Of a stretch of 43,792 nt of DNA, positions 1 to 8,388 are shown one piece after another. The stretch comes from an uncultured Odoribacter sp. GTDB taxonomy: Bacteria > Bacteroidota > Bacteroidia > Bacteroidales > Marinifilaceae. Within the stretch, counting starts at the first letter, position 1, and every line of letters begins with the position of its first letter. The notes below the pieces were generated by a model. It did no database searches and was not told where the DNA came from. It saw nothing but the letters and a program-made list of their open reading frames with translations. The stretch covers positions 1 through 43,792 of the forward strand of contig CAJTSF010000020.1 in assembly GCA_910578985.1 (NCBI GenBank), given 5' to 3'. A program made the position numbers and the translations under genes.

Positions 1-21
1 GAAAGTCTGGGCTTTGGGCAT

Positions 22-54
22 AAAAAAGGTTGTGTCAGAGTTTTGACACAACCT
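22..54 (-). terminator. Rho-independent terminator of the peptidase-flavodiiron operon
   Basis: An 11-bp perfect inverted repeat (27-37 with 44-54) has a 6-nt loop. Read on the minus strand it is followed by a run of six T (complement of 22-27). It lies about 30 bp past the stop of the flavodiiron gene. The plus side has only a loose T-rich tail, so it may also work weakly for a plus-strand gene to the left. Confidence 0.85.
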
Positions 55-86
55 CTTTGTTTTGATTCCCTCGAGGGTTGAGTTTG

Positions 87-1277
87 TCAGCTTCTCAGTT
101 TTTCCACCATCGCGCGGGCGATGTTCCGGCATTGCTCGACGTCGGAAAGGGACATGGCACCGGTCGCCTCGTTGGGTTCCGCCACCACTTCCCATTTGAT
201 TTTTTCGGCGAATGCCTTGAAGCAGGGAAGTGCTCCGCCGCCCCAGGTCTTGTTGGCGAAATAAGCCAGGTAGTGGTTCTTGATGCACATGTTTTCCAGT
301 TCGTTCAGCAGGGTCTCCATCGTCGGGAAGATGCCGCCGTTGTAGGCGCTGCTGCCGAGAATGACTCCCTTGTAGCGGAAAATGTCGTTGATGATGTACG
401 ACGGATGGGTTTTCGACGTGTCGTGGATACGGATTTTTTTGATGCCCATCTCCGCGAGGAAACGCCCGATGCAGTCCGCCATCTGTTCCGTGTGGCCGTA
501 CATGCTGCTGAAGGCAATCACGACCCCTTCGTCCGTTTCGTATTTGCTCCATTTGTCGTATTTGGCGAGGATATCGGCGATATGTGTACGCCAAATCGGT
601 CCGTGGAGCGCACAGATCATGTCGATGGGGAGGCTGCCCAGTTTCCGCAGGGCGGTTTGTGCAGGCACGCCGTATTTGCCCACGATGTTGGAGTAGTAGC
701 GGCTGATTTCCTCTTCCAGATAGTCCAGGTCCACCTGATCATCGAAGATGCTGCCGTCCAGCGTACCGAACGCACCGAATATGTCGGCACTGAAGAGCAC
801 GTTATCTCCGGGCAGGTAGGTGACCATCGTTTCGGGCCAGTGGAGCATCGGCGCCATGGCGAAGGTAAGCGTGCGTGCGCCGATGTTCAGCGTGTCGCCC
901 TCTTTCACTTCCAGCAGGTTTTGCTCGATGCCGTAATAGTTCCGCAACATGGGGAAGGTCTTCGCATTGCCGACCACGGTGGTTTCCGGGTATTGGCTGA
1001 GCAGCGCTTTGATGGAACCGGTGTGGTCCGGCTCGACGTGGTTGATAATCAGATAGTCCACTTTCCGTCCCTGGAGAACAGCCTCGAGGCTTTCCAGGTA
1101 TTGGTCCATGTGGCTGCGTTCCACCGTGTCCAGCACGACTACTTTTTCGTCTATAATCACATAAGAATTATAAGCCACTCCTTTCGGAAGTGGCCAATAA
1201 TTCTCAAAAATATGGGTTCTACGGTCGTTTACGCCAATCCAGTAGATTCCTTTTTTGATTTCAATCGCGGTATTCAT
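87..1277 (-). CDS. FprA-type flavodiiron protein (A-type flavoprotein)
   Basis: A soluble cytosolic enzyme expected to reduce O2 to water or NO to N2O using electrons from rubredoxin or a flavin donor. The N-terminal metallo-beta-lactamase-like domain (about 1-250) carries every diiron ligand expected of the family: H80, E82, D84, H85, H146, D165 and H225. The C-terminal flavodoxin domain begins near residue 254, with the FMN phosphate loop SSMYGHTEQ. The length of 396 aa is normal, and there is no C-terminal rubredoxin or flavin-reductase fusion. The start lies 1 bp after the stop of the upstream secreted peptidase gene, so the two are surely one transcript. In anaerobic gut Bacteroidota such proteins usually serve oxygen or NO defence. 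Whether this one prefers O2 or NO cannot be read from the sequence. Confidence 0.95.
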   Translation of the reverse strand: MNTAIEIKKGIYWIGVNDRRTHIFENYWPLPKGVAYNSYVIIDEKVVVLDTVERSHMDQYLESLEAVLQGRKVDYLIINHVEPDHTGSIKALLSQYPETTVVGNAKTFPMLRNYYGIEQNLLEVKEGDTLNIGARTLTFAMAPMLHWPETMVTYLPGDNVLFSADIFGAFGTLDGSIFDDQVDLDYLEEEISRYYSNIVGKYGVPAQTALRKLGSLPIDMICALHGPIWRTHIADILAKYDKWSKYETDEGVVIAFSSMYGHTEQMADCIGRFLAEMGIKKIRIHDTSKTHPSYIINDIFRYKGVILGSSAYNGGIFPTMETLLNELENMCIKNHYLAYFANKTWGGGALPCFKAFAEKIKWEVVAEPNEATGAMSLSDVEQCRNIARAMVEKLRS

Positions 1278-1278
1278 C

Positions 1279-2466
1279 TTATTTAATGCCCAATTTCTTT
1301 TTCAGTTCTTTGGGAAGCGCGTCCTTGTGAATCATCACGGAAGTCGTCTTGTAGGCGACGAACGGGTAGGAGGCATACAGGTAGCCGTCGTACTTGTTGT
1401 AAGCGCCCCATGAGTTCTTCACGATGAAGTATTTGTTTCCGATCTGGTCCACCGCTTTACCGATTACGTGCATGCCGTGGTCGTCGGTCGTCAGTTGGTT
1501 GTCGAATTCAATCTGGCGGATTTCCTGGGTGATTTCTTTCTCTTTGCCCGGTTTCTTCAACAGTTCCGCATTCTGCTGGCTTTTCGGCATCTTTACCCAT
1601 TTGGCGATTTCGGCATCGCTCATTTCCTTGAAGTTCACATCGGGCACCACCGCCAGTCCTTCACGGGTGAATCCTGCTTCGGAAACGTCTGAACCCCAGG
1701 AGAAAGTGTATCCTTTGTCGATGGCTTTGTCCAATACGTCCATCAGTTCGTCCAACGGCAGGTTGTAAGACATCTCGCCGATCCAGTTGTCGGGCACTTC
1801 GATGGCAAACTGCGTATAGAACGGATGGTGGGTGAACGAAGTCAGGCTGATATAGTCGTCCATGTTCAAGCCGCAAGCCTGCGTAGCGAAGGTCTGCGGG
1901 GTGTACTCTTTGCCTTTCCAGGTGAATTTTTCCGGTTTTTCGCCCAGGTACTCATTCAGTACGGCATCGTAGCCGCGCAACCAGGCGGTGGAGATTTTTT
2001 TGTTCGGATTGCTGACGATGGCATCCACATAGCCTTTCAGCACGGCGTCCAACTCTCCGTGTACGTGTACTTCTTCGCCGTAGTTCAGTCCTTTGTACAG
2101 TTCCAGCGGTACGATACCGTGGTCTTTGATTGCCCAGGTCACATCGGCGGAAGCGCCTCCCTGTCCGAAGTTCAGCTTGCCTTGCATGCGTACGTACTTC
2201 ACGCCTTTTTCATGATACGTGTTCCATACGACAAACATCGGAGACAGGCTCACGGAGTCTTTGCCCATACGCATGATTTCCGATTCGAGGAAAGAGATGG
2301 TGGACCATGACCAGCATGTGCCTGCACGGTCCTGGGATTTTACACTGGTGGTCGGAAGACGTTTGATGTCGGTGAATTGGTAGCCTTCTTCCTGTTTTTC
2401 CTGTGCCGTTGCCACAGTAGATACAGCCATCAAGGCTCCAACGGTTAAAGTGAAAAATTTGTTCAT
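1279..2466 (-). CDS. Secreted C1-family (papain/bleomycin hydrolase-like) cysteine peptidase
   Basis: A papain-clan cysteine peptidase related to aminopeptidase C/bleomycin hydrolase. Residues 1-21 are a signal peptide ending in VATA before Q22, so the mature enzyme is exported to the periplasm or beyond, unlike classical cytosolic PepC. The active site is complete: Q45 and C51 in QDRAGTCWSW, H333 in DHGMHVIG, and N351 in VKNSWG. At 395 aa it is somewhat shorter than bacterial PepC (about 440 aa). It has its own promoter upstream and leads directly into the flavodiiron gene 1 bp later. No partner or inhibitor gene is visible. The natural substrate is unknown; turnover of peptides outside the cytoplasm is an inference. 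Confidence 0.9.
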   Translation of the reverse strand: MNKFFTLTVGALMAVSTVATAQEKQEEGYQFTDIKRLPTTSVKSQDRAGTCWSWSTISFLESEIMRMGKDSVSLSPMFVVWNTYHEKGVKYVRMQGKLNFGQGGASADVTWAIKDHGIVPLELYKGLNYGEEVHVHGELDAVLKGYVDAIVSNPNKKISTAWLRGYDAVLNEYLGEKPEKFTWKGKEYTPQTFATQACGLNMDDYISLTSFTHHPFYTQFAIEVPDNWIGEMSYNLPLDELMDVLDKAIDKGYTFSWGSDVSEAGFTREGLAVVPDVNFKEMSDAEIAKWVKMPKSQQNAELLKKPGKEKEITQEIRQIEFDNQLTTDDHGMHVIGKAVDQIGNKYFIVKNSWGAYNKYDGYLYASYPFVAYKTTSVMIHKDALPKELKKKLGIK

Positions 2467-2523
2467 GATTTGTTTTTATTAATTTGAGTGTTTAAAAAAT
2501 GTATCCTGTTTTTTTCAGCGCTT

Positions 2524-2554
2524 CAAAGATAGCGAAATGATATCTGACCTCAAA
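2524..2554 (-). promoter_or_regulatory. Bacteroidetes-type promoter of the C1 peptidase operon
   Basis: On the minus strand there is TTTG (complement of 2551-2554), 19 nt, then TATCTTTG (complement of 2524-2531), which fits the -33/-7 consensus exactly. Transcription would start near 2517, giving a leader of about 50 nt before the ATG at 2466. The -33 box sits just past the stop of the CPBP gene, so this operon is probably independent of the ftsK operon. Confidence 0.7.
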
Positions 2555-2557
2555 ACA

Positions 2558-3433
2558 TTACCGGATAAAACGGTATCTCCGGTTGCATATCCAGATGAAC
2601 ACGGCGCCTGCGATAAGCATCGAGAGGATATCCGTCCATGAGGAGGTCGGGTTCAGGTCGCGGAACAGGGCGTGAGTTTGCAGGGTGGTGGAGCCTGAAG
2701 TGCAAGTGACGGCGGCCAGGATGTTGTTGGCGGCGTGCAGTCCCAGGGAAAGCTCCATGCCGTTATCGGCTACTGCAACATATCCCAAGATAAGCCCCAT
2801 CAGGATGTATTGCGGCAGGGCAATCCATGCGCCGAACGCAGCCACCTCCGTATTGGCGCTGTGCAGCAGCCCGAAGAGGACGCCGGTCAGGATGACGGCC
2901 GTCCATTTGTTCCGGAAGAGGATGTACGCCCACTGCATCAGGTAGCCGCGGAACAGTACCTCCTCGCAGGAGGTCTGCAACGGAAAGAGCAGCAGGGAAA
3001 TGACGAGCATGACGAAGAATTTCGACGGTTCGAACTGGAATACCAGTTCCGACGGCTCCTTGAGCAGGAAGGTCACTGCGAAAGCCAGTATTGAAATCAT
3101 CGCCCAGATGCCTGCTCCGAACAGGACGCGCCCCCAGTCCACTCGTTCCCGTCCCGTCACCACGTCCGTGGCTTGTTTGCCGTGGATGTGCTTCACGCAG
3201 AGGAACAGGGCGAGCAGTCCCATCGCGAAACTCAGCAGCATCAATGCCAGTCCCGCATTCGTGGAGGAAGCGGCGTCTATGTTGCCTGTTTTGAGCACGT
3301 CGGGATCCTGCCAAATCATATAGCCTACCAAGGGCAGGCTGCCCAATTGCGTGGCGGTGAAAACAATCAACAGGGAGAACACATACCAATACCATTGGTT
3401 TTTTCCCCGGAATGCTTTTTGTAAGAACTCCAT
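2558..3433 (-). CDS. CPBP-family intramembrane glutamic protease (Abi/CAAX-like)
   Basis: A polytopic inner-membrane protein of 291 aa with about seven or eight hydrophobic segments. The family motifs are present: EEVLFRG with the catalytic pair E157-E158, FGLLH with H191, and a later LHAANN motif with another His. Eukaryotic relatives (Rce1) process prenylated CAAX proteins. Most bacterial members have no known substrate and some are linked to bacteriocin immunity or membrane-stress signalling. It starts 3 bp after the stop of ftsK, so it is co-transcribed with the ligase-ftsK pair. No CAAX-type or peptide-bacteriocin gene is nearby, so its target cannot be inferred. Confidence 0.9.
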   Translation of the reverse strand: MEFLQKAFRGKNQWYWYVFSLLIVFTATQLGSLPLVGYMIWQDPDVLKTGNIDAASSTNAGLALMLLSFAMGLLALFLCVKHIHGKQATDVVTGRERVDWGRVLFGAGIWAMISILAFAVTFLLKEPSELVFQFEPSKFFVMLVISLLLFPLQTSCEEVLFRGYLMQWAYILFRNKWTAVILTGVLFGLLHSANTEVAAFGAWIALPQYILMGLILGYVAVADNGMELSLGLHAANNILAAVTCTSGSTTLQTHALFRDLNPTSSWTDILSMLIAGAVFIWICNRRYRFIR

Positions 3434-3436
3434 AAC

Positions 3437-5974
3437 TTATGATTCGTTTAACATTTTCTCCAAACTATACTCGTCCGTGATGAGCACCTGCCGCGCCTTG
3501 CTTCCTTCGTAGGGTCCTACGATGCCGGCGGCTTCCAGTTGGTCCATGATGCGTCCCGCACGGTTGTAACCGATGGAAAAGCGCCGTTGGATGGCGGACG
3601 TCGAGCCTTGCTGCGAGCTGACAATCAGCCGCGCGGCGTCCGCAAACAGCCCGTCCCGCTGTCCTAAGTCCGCTTCGTTGAATCCGCCTCCCGCTTCCCC
3701 TTCGGGCACGTATTCCGGCAGGGCGAACGCCGTCGCGTAGGACTGTTGTTTTGCGATGAAATGCGTGATGGCATCCACTTCGGGCGTATCCACGAAAGCG
3801 CACTGCACGCGTGTCATCTCGCTGTTTACGGAAATCAGCATGTCCCCCCGCCCGATGAGTTGGTTCGCTCCCGGCGAGTCCAGGATGGTGCGCGAGTCGA
3901 TCATGGACGCCACCTTGAAGGCGATACGCGCCGGGAAGTTGGCTTTGATGATACCCGTGATGACATTCGTTGAGGGGCGTTGGGTGGCGATAATCATGTG
4001 GATACCGACCGCACGTGCCAGCTGCGCGATGCGGGCGATGGGCGTTTCCACTTCTTTGCCTGCGGTCATGATGAGGTCGGCGAACTCATCCACCACCACC
4101 ACGATATAAGGCAGGTAGCGGTGCCCATTGTTCGGGTTCAGCTGCCGCTTGATGAACTTCTCATTGTATTCCTTGATGTTCCGCACCTGTGCGTCCCGCA
4201 GCAAGTCGTAGCGCGTGTCCATCTCGATGCAGAGCGAATTGAGCGTGTTTACCACTTTGGTGGTGTCCGTGATAATCGCCTCATCCTCATCCGGCAGTTT
4301 TGCCAGGAAGTGCTTTTCGATGACGGAATAGATGCTTAATTCCACCTTTTTCGGATCCACCATCACGAACTTCAACTGCGACGGATGTTTTTTGTACAGC
4401 AGTGATGTGATAATGGCATTCAGTCCCACCGATTTTCCCTGTCCTGTAGCTCCCGCCACGAGGAGGTGGGGCATCTTGGCGAGGTCGAACGTGTAGGTCT
4501 CGTTTGATATCGTGCGTCCCAATGCCACCGGCAGTGCGAACTTCGATTCCTGGAACTTCTTCGAAGCGATGATGCCGTGCATCGACACCACCTCCGGATT
4601 CTGGTTCGGCACCTCGATACCGATGGTGCCCGCCCCCGGAATCGGGGCGATGATACGGATGCCCAATGCCGCCAAACTCAACGCGATGTCGTCCTCCAAG
4701 TTCTTGATTTTGGAAATCTTCACACCCGGTGCCGGCACAATCTCATACAACGTGACCGTGGGACCGATGGTTGCCTTGATTTTGGTGATTTCTATCTTGT
4801 AGTTGCGGAGCGTCTCTACGATTTTGTCCTTGTTCTCCTCCAGTTCCTCCTGCGTCACTTTCGGATTGCCCGCTGCATGTTCTTCCAGCAGTTCCAGCGG
4901 CGGGTATTCGTAGTGCGACAATTCCAGCGTCGGGTCATACTCCTCCTCCGGTGCCATGTTCCGTTCCACCTTCTCCTCTTCCTGCCGGCGGTGCACATCC
5001 AGCGTCGGATCCTCGTCTTCCTCGCGGGGAGGGTGAGGGGTGAACTCCGGGTTTTCCTCTTCCGTCGGGGCATACCAATCCGTTTTCTCTTCCTCTATGC
5101 TCTTCTCTTCGGTGTCTTTCGTCGGTTGCAGCATTTCCGGCAACGGCAGTTCATCCGGCGTTTCCATTTCTGTCCGGGGCAGTTCTTCCTGCGGGACAGG
5201 AGGCTTCTCGTCGGACAACTCCTCCCAGCCCTCTTCCTGCCCGCTGTTCCATGCCTCGCGCATGGCCGCTTCCTCTTCCGCTGCCAGTTGTGTTTGCAGT
5301 GCCTGCATTTTCTTTTCCTTCCGCTTGCGCAGGTACTCTTTCACATATTCCACACACTTGTAAAACGTTTGTTCGAAGCCGAAAAACAGAATGATGACGA
5401 ATGTGAATACCAAGAGTAAAATCGTCCCTACGCGTCCTATCAGTGCGTTCAACCAAATACTTAGGAAATAACCGTGCCCTCCTCCCGGAAACAGGTAGCC
5501 TGTTCCCGCATCTAATAGCTTCGCTGCCGATTCGGTTGCGAACCCCAATAGCAGCGACCCCCACAATACCATCAAGATGCCGATGAACAACCTTCTCCCG
5601 AAGCGTTTCACCTGTATCCCCGACACCCAAAAACTGCACAGCATCAACAGATAGCACAAAATGAACGACGGTAATCCGAACCATCGGTTAATCAGTAAAT
5701 CCGAAATCCAGGCGCCCAGTTTTCCCGTCGGATTATTCGCCGTTACCCGCGGATTCGTGATGATTTTTCCCATCGGGCCGTCCACCAGACTTTGGTCTAC
5801 CCCTCCGGAAAAGAAAAAGCCGATCATCGCGCACAGGATATAGATGGAAACCACTCCCAGCGCGATGCCCGCCACGATGCGGAGTTGCGTATTCTCCCGC
5901 AAGGCTTTGAATGAAATGGTCATCGATTCCTTGCCGGCACTCGCTGCCGGTTTCCGTTTTGTGTTTTTATTCAT
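3437..5974 (-). CDS. ftsK: DNA translocase FtsK/SpoIIIE
   Basis: Septal DNA pump that clears chromosome termini during division and activates XerCD at dif. The N-terminal part (about 30-205) has four membrane segments. A charged Glu/Pro-rich linker (about 215-370) follows, then the alpha/beta motor domain with Walker A GATGQGKS at 508-515 and Walker B ending VVVVDEFADL near 625. The C-terminal gamma winged helix, which reads the polar KOPS sequences, contains the conserved segment QRRFSIGYNRAGRIMDQLE. The length of 845 aa is normal for Bacteroidota. It lies 9 bp after the acyl-CoA ligase gene and 3 bp before the CPBP protease gene. In many Bacteroidales ftsK is followed by a LolA-like lipoprotein carrier gene, which is not found here. 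Confidence 0.97.
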   Translation of the reverse strand: MNKNTKRKPAASAGKESMTISFKALRENTQLRIVAGIALGVVSIYILCAMIGFFFSGGVDQSLVDGPMGKIITNPRVTANNPTGKLGAWISDLLINRWFGLPSFILCYLLMLCSFWVSGIQVKRFGRRLFIGILMVLWGSLLLGFATESAAKLLDAGTGYLFPGGGHGYFLSIWLNALIGRVGTILLLVFTFVIILFFGFEQTFYKCVEYVKEYLRKRKEKKMQALQTQLAAEEEAAMREAWNSGQEEGWEELSDEKPPVPQEELPRTEMETPDELPLPEMLQPTKDTEEKSIEEEKTDWYAPTEEENPEFTPHPPREEDEDPTLDVHRRQEEEKVERNMAPEEEYDPTLELSHYEYPPLELLEEHAAGNPKVTQEELEENKDKIVETLRNYKIEITKIKATIGPTVTLYEIVPAPGVKISKIKNLEDDIALSLAALGIRIIAPIPGAGTIGIEVPNQNPEVVSMHGIIASKKFQESKFALPVALGRTISNETYTFDLAKMPHLLVAGATGQGKSVGLNAIITSLLYKKHPSQLKFVMVDPKKVELSIYSVIEKHFLAKLPDEDEAIITDTTKVVNTLNSLCIEMDTRYDLLRDAQVRNIKEYNEKFIKRQLNPNNGHRYLPYIVVVVDEFADLIMTAGKEVETPIARIAQLARAVGIHMIIATQRPSTNVITGIIKANFPARIAFKVASMIDSRTILDSPGANQLIGRGDMLISVNSEMTRVQCAFVDTPEVDAITHFIAKQQSYATAFALPEYVPEGEAGGGFNEADLGQRDGLFADAARLIVSSQQGSTSAIQRRFSIGYNRAGRIMDQLEAAGIVGPYEGSKARQVLITDEYSLEKMLNES

Positions 5975-5983
5975 TTTCCGGTA

Positions 5984-7630
5984 TTATTTATAAAGAAACC
6001 GTTTGATGCTCCGCTTCGGCGTTTTTTCGAACTCCTCGCGGAACAACTCATAGGAACTCAATTGGCTGTACGCCGGCAACTGCCGGTTTAATTCCTTCAG
6101 ATTCTCCGCCATGGTTTCTGCCAGTTGATTCTCCGTCAGTTTTTCCGTTTCCACCTGATCGGCATCCGGAACCACCAGCGCTACCAGTTTCCCTTTCCGG
6201 TCCACCACAATCGACTCGCTTACAAACGGCATATTATTCAACTTGTCTTCAATCTCCTCCGGGTAGATATTCTGCCCGTTGGCACTTAGAATCATATTCT
6301 TGCATCTTCCGCGGATATACAAATACCCATCGCTGTCGATGACCCCCATATCTCCCGTGTGCAGCCATCCTTCATTGTCCAATGCTTCCCGTGTCGCTTC
6401 CTCATTTTTGTAATATCCGTCCATCACGCAGTCCCCTTTCGCCAGGATTTCTCCCACCTCGTGTTGCGGGTCCCTCGAATCGATGCGCAATTCCATGCGC
6501 GGCACGGCTTTCCCGCACGAACCTTGCTTGAATGTCCGCCACCCGTCATAACTCAGTATGGGACCGCATTCCGTCATTCCGTAGCCTACGGTATACGGAA
6601 AACGTATTGACCGCAGAAACTTCTCTACTTCCTGGTTCAGCGCCGCTCCTCCGATAATCAGTTCCTTGAAGTTGCCCCCGAACGCGTCCATCACCTTCTG
6701 CCGTATCGTCTCCCTTATTTTTTCGTTAATCAGCGGAATGCTCATCAATAGTTTCATGTGGGGCTTTTCGATGGTCGGGAACACTTTTTTCTTGATAATC
6801 TTCTCGATAATCAGCGGCACTGCAATAATCAGGTTCGGCTTTACTTCCGCAAAAGCATCCGCAACCACTTTGGGCGACGGCGTCCGTGACAGGAAATGTA
6901 CGTGGATACCGCTCACGAATTCATAAATGAACTCGAACGCCAGTCCGTACATGTGCGCCATCGGCAACATGCTCACCATATTCTCTCCCGGCAGTTCCCC
7001 GAATACCCCCAGTGCGAACTTCAGGTTTGCCCACAGGCTGCGGTAGGGGAGCATGACTCCCTTCGACAGGCTCGTCGTCCCTGAAGTATAATTGATGAGT
7101 GCCAGTTCCTCCAGCCGGTCGCGCCTGTAATGTACATCTTCCGGTCGGAACCGGTCCGGGAACTTCTGCCCGAACAGTTCGTTCAACCGCGCGCGTGCCT
7201 CTGTCAGTCGTTCTTTCCGCGACACCCGCAACGAGTAATCCTCAATGCGCAGAATGCCGTCCACGTTCGGCATCGCCTCCGCTTCCAGATTCTCCCATAC
7301 CACATCTCCCGCGAACAACAGCTTCGCTTCCGAGTGGTTTACAATGTGATGTACCGCCTCCGCTTTGAACTCGTTTAGTATCGGCACCGCGACCGCCCCG
7401 TATGTGAGTGTGGCGAGGAATGCGATGCCCCAATTGCTTGTGTTGCGGCTGCACAGTGCGATTTTATCGCCCCGTTCCACACCGCTGTATTCAAATAGTA
7501 AATGCAGTTTCTCGATTTTTCGGGCGACATCCTTGTAAGAACTTGTCTCCCCTTTGAAATCCGTCAATGCCGCGAGATTCCAGTGATTCCGGATACTTTC
7601 TTCGATGTATTGAATAAAAGATTCTTCCAT
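5984..7630 (-). CDS. AMP-binding long-chain acyl-CoA/acyl-ACP ligase
   Basis: An ANL-superfamily adenylate-forming enzyme that activates a carboxylic acid, probably a long-chain fatty acid, with ATP and transfers it to CoA or a carrier. The P-loop-like motif YTSGTTSLSKG lies at 181-191. A later YGMTECGP motif, the hinge region TGDMG and a C-terminal TPKRSIKR segment carrying the expected lysine complete the fold. The length of 548 aa is shorter than eukaryotic-like LACS proteins (about 600 aa) that also occur in Bacteroidota. It is first in a three-gene transcript with ftsK and the CPBP protease. The chain length and acceptor cannot be decided from sequence. Recycling of phospholipid acyl chains or uptake of exogenous fatty acids is the likely role. 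Confidence 0.9.
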   Translation of the reverse strand: MEESFIQYIEESIRNHWNLAALTDFKGETSSYKDVARKIEKLHLLFEYSGVERGDKIALCSRNTSNWGIAFLATLTYGAVAVPILNEFKAEAVHHIVNHSEAKLLFAGDVVWENLEAEAMPNVDGILRIEDYSLRVSRKERLTEARARLNELFGQKFPDRFRPEDVHYRRDRLEELALINYTSGTTSLSKGVMLPYRSLWANLKFALGVFGELPGENMVSMLPMAHMYGLAFEFIYEFVSGIHVHFLSRTPSPKVVADAFAEVKPNLIIAVPLIIEKIIKKKVFPTIEKPHMKLLMSIPLINEKIRETIRQKVMDAFGGNFKELIIGGAALNQEVEKFLRSIRFPYTVGYGMTECGPILSYDGWRTFKQGSCGKAVPRMELRIDSRDPQHEVGEILAKGDCVMDGYYKNEEATREALDNEGWLHTGDMGVIDSDGYLYIRGRCKNMILSANGQNIYPEEIEDKLNNMPFVSESIVVDRKGKLVALVVPDADQVETEKLTENQLAETMAENLKELNRQLPAYSQLSSYELFREEFEKTPKRSIKRFLYK

Positions 7631-7651
7631 GACCGATTATTTTACAGCAAG

Positions 7652-7682
7652 CAAAGATAAGTTTTTTGCCCGTATCCGCAAA
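7652..7682 (-). promoter_or_regulatory. Promoter of the ligase-ftsK-CPBP operon
   Basis: On the minus strand there is TTTG (complement of 7679-7682), a 19-nt spacer, then TATCTTTG (complement of 7652-7659). This is a full match to the Bacteroidetes consensus. The predicted start is near 7645, 15 nt before the ATG. Confidence 0.7.
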
Positions 7683-7721
7683 ACCCATCATTTTAAAAAG
7701 TGTGCATCCTCTCCATGCCTC

Positions 7722-8387
7722 TCATTTCGTGGCGCGCAACATTTCCCTTTTTCCCGGCGGTCCCGGCAGTCGTTCGATACGGAACCCCAATGCCCGCAAT
7801 GCCCGCTTCACCGTTCCTTTCACGCAATACGTTACCAGCATTCCCCCCGGGCGTAATGCCTCGTAAAACCGTCCCAGCACCTCTTCCGTCCACAAATGCG
7901 GCTGCACCTCCGGACTGAACGCGTCATAATACACGATATCCGCTTCCTCCGGCAACTCTGCTTCCCGGAAATCCCCCAGCACCTTCCGCACGATGAATCC
8001 CGGTGCCACTTCCGTTGCCTCTCCCCAGGGACACGCATGCAATTCCTCGAACCATTTCCGCTCCCGTTCTCCCGCCTCCGCCGCATATTTCATTCCTGCC
8101 GCCTCTTCCGCTCCCAATGGGTATTTCTCCACCGTGTGATATTCCACCGACACCCCTTTTTCTACTGCGTGTAGCAAAGTCATCCACGCATTCAAGCCTG
8201 TTCCGAATCCTGCTTCAACAATCCGAAGTTTCCCTTCCGTACACTCTGCCAATTGCGCATCCATCCCCGCCTCCAGGAAAATATGCCGCGCTTCCCGTAC
8301 CGCCCCATGTACCGAATGGTAATGTTCGTCCAATTCCGGCACGTATAGCGTCGAACTTCCGTCTTCCGTCCGTATCATCCAGTGCAT
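7722..8387 (-). CDS. mnmD: tRNA mnm5s2U34 methyltransferase MnmD (stand-alone MnmC2 domain)
   Basis: A SAM-dependent methyltransferase of the DUF752 family that completes the 5-methylaminomethyl modification of wobble uridine 34 in some tRNAs. The SAM-binding motif EAGFGTGLNAW is at 58-68, and the family signature YDAFSPEVQPHLW starts at Y154. At 221 aa it is only the methyltransferase half of E. coli MnmC and lacks the FAD-dependent oxidoreductase domain. The substrate is therefore probably nm5U made by another route. It starts 1 bp after the stop of the threonine aldolase gene and is the last gene of that transcript. MnmA, which adds the 2-thio group to the same base, lies elsewhere in this window at 25.4 kb. 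Confidence 0.9.
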   Translation of the reverse strand: MHWMIRTEDGSSTLYVPELDEHYHSVHGAVREARHIFLEAGMDAQLAECTEGKLRIVEAGFGTGLNAWMTLLHAVEKGVSVEYHTVEKYPLGAEEAAGMKYAAEAGERERKWFEELHACPWGEATEVAPGFIVRKVLGDFREAELPEEADIVYYDAFSPEVQPHLWTEEVLGRFYEALRPGGMLVTYCVKGTVKRALRALGFRIERLPGPPGKREMLRATK

Positions 8388-8388
8388 C

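Noticed and set aside
78..1286. A 402-codon plus-strand frame over the flavodiiron gene
   Set aside because: It is antisense to a protein with all diiron ligands intact, has a His/Val/Phe-rich shadow composition and matches no family.
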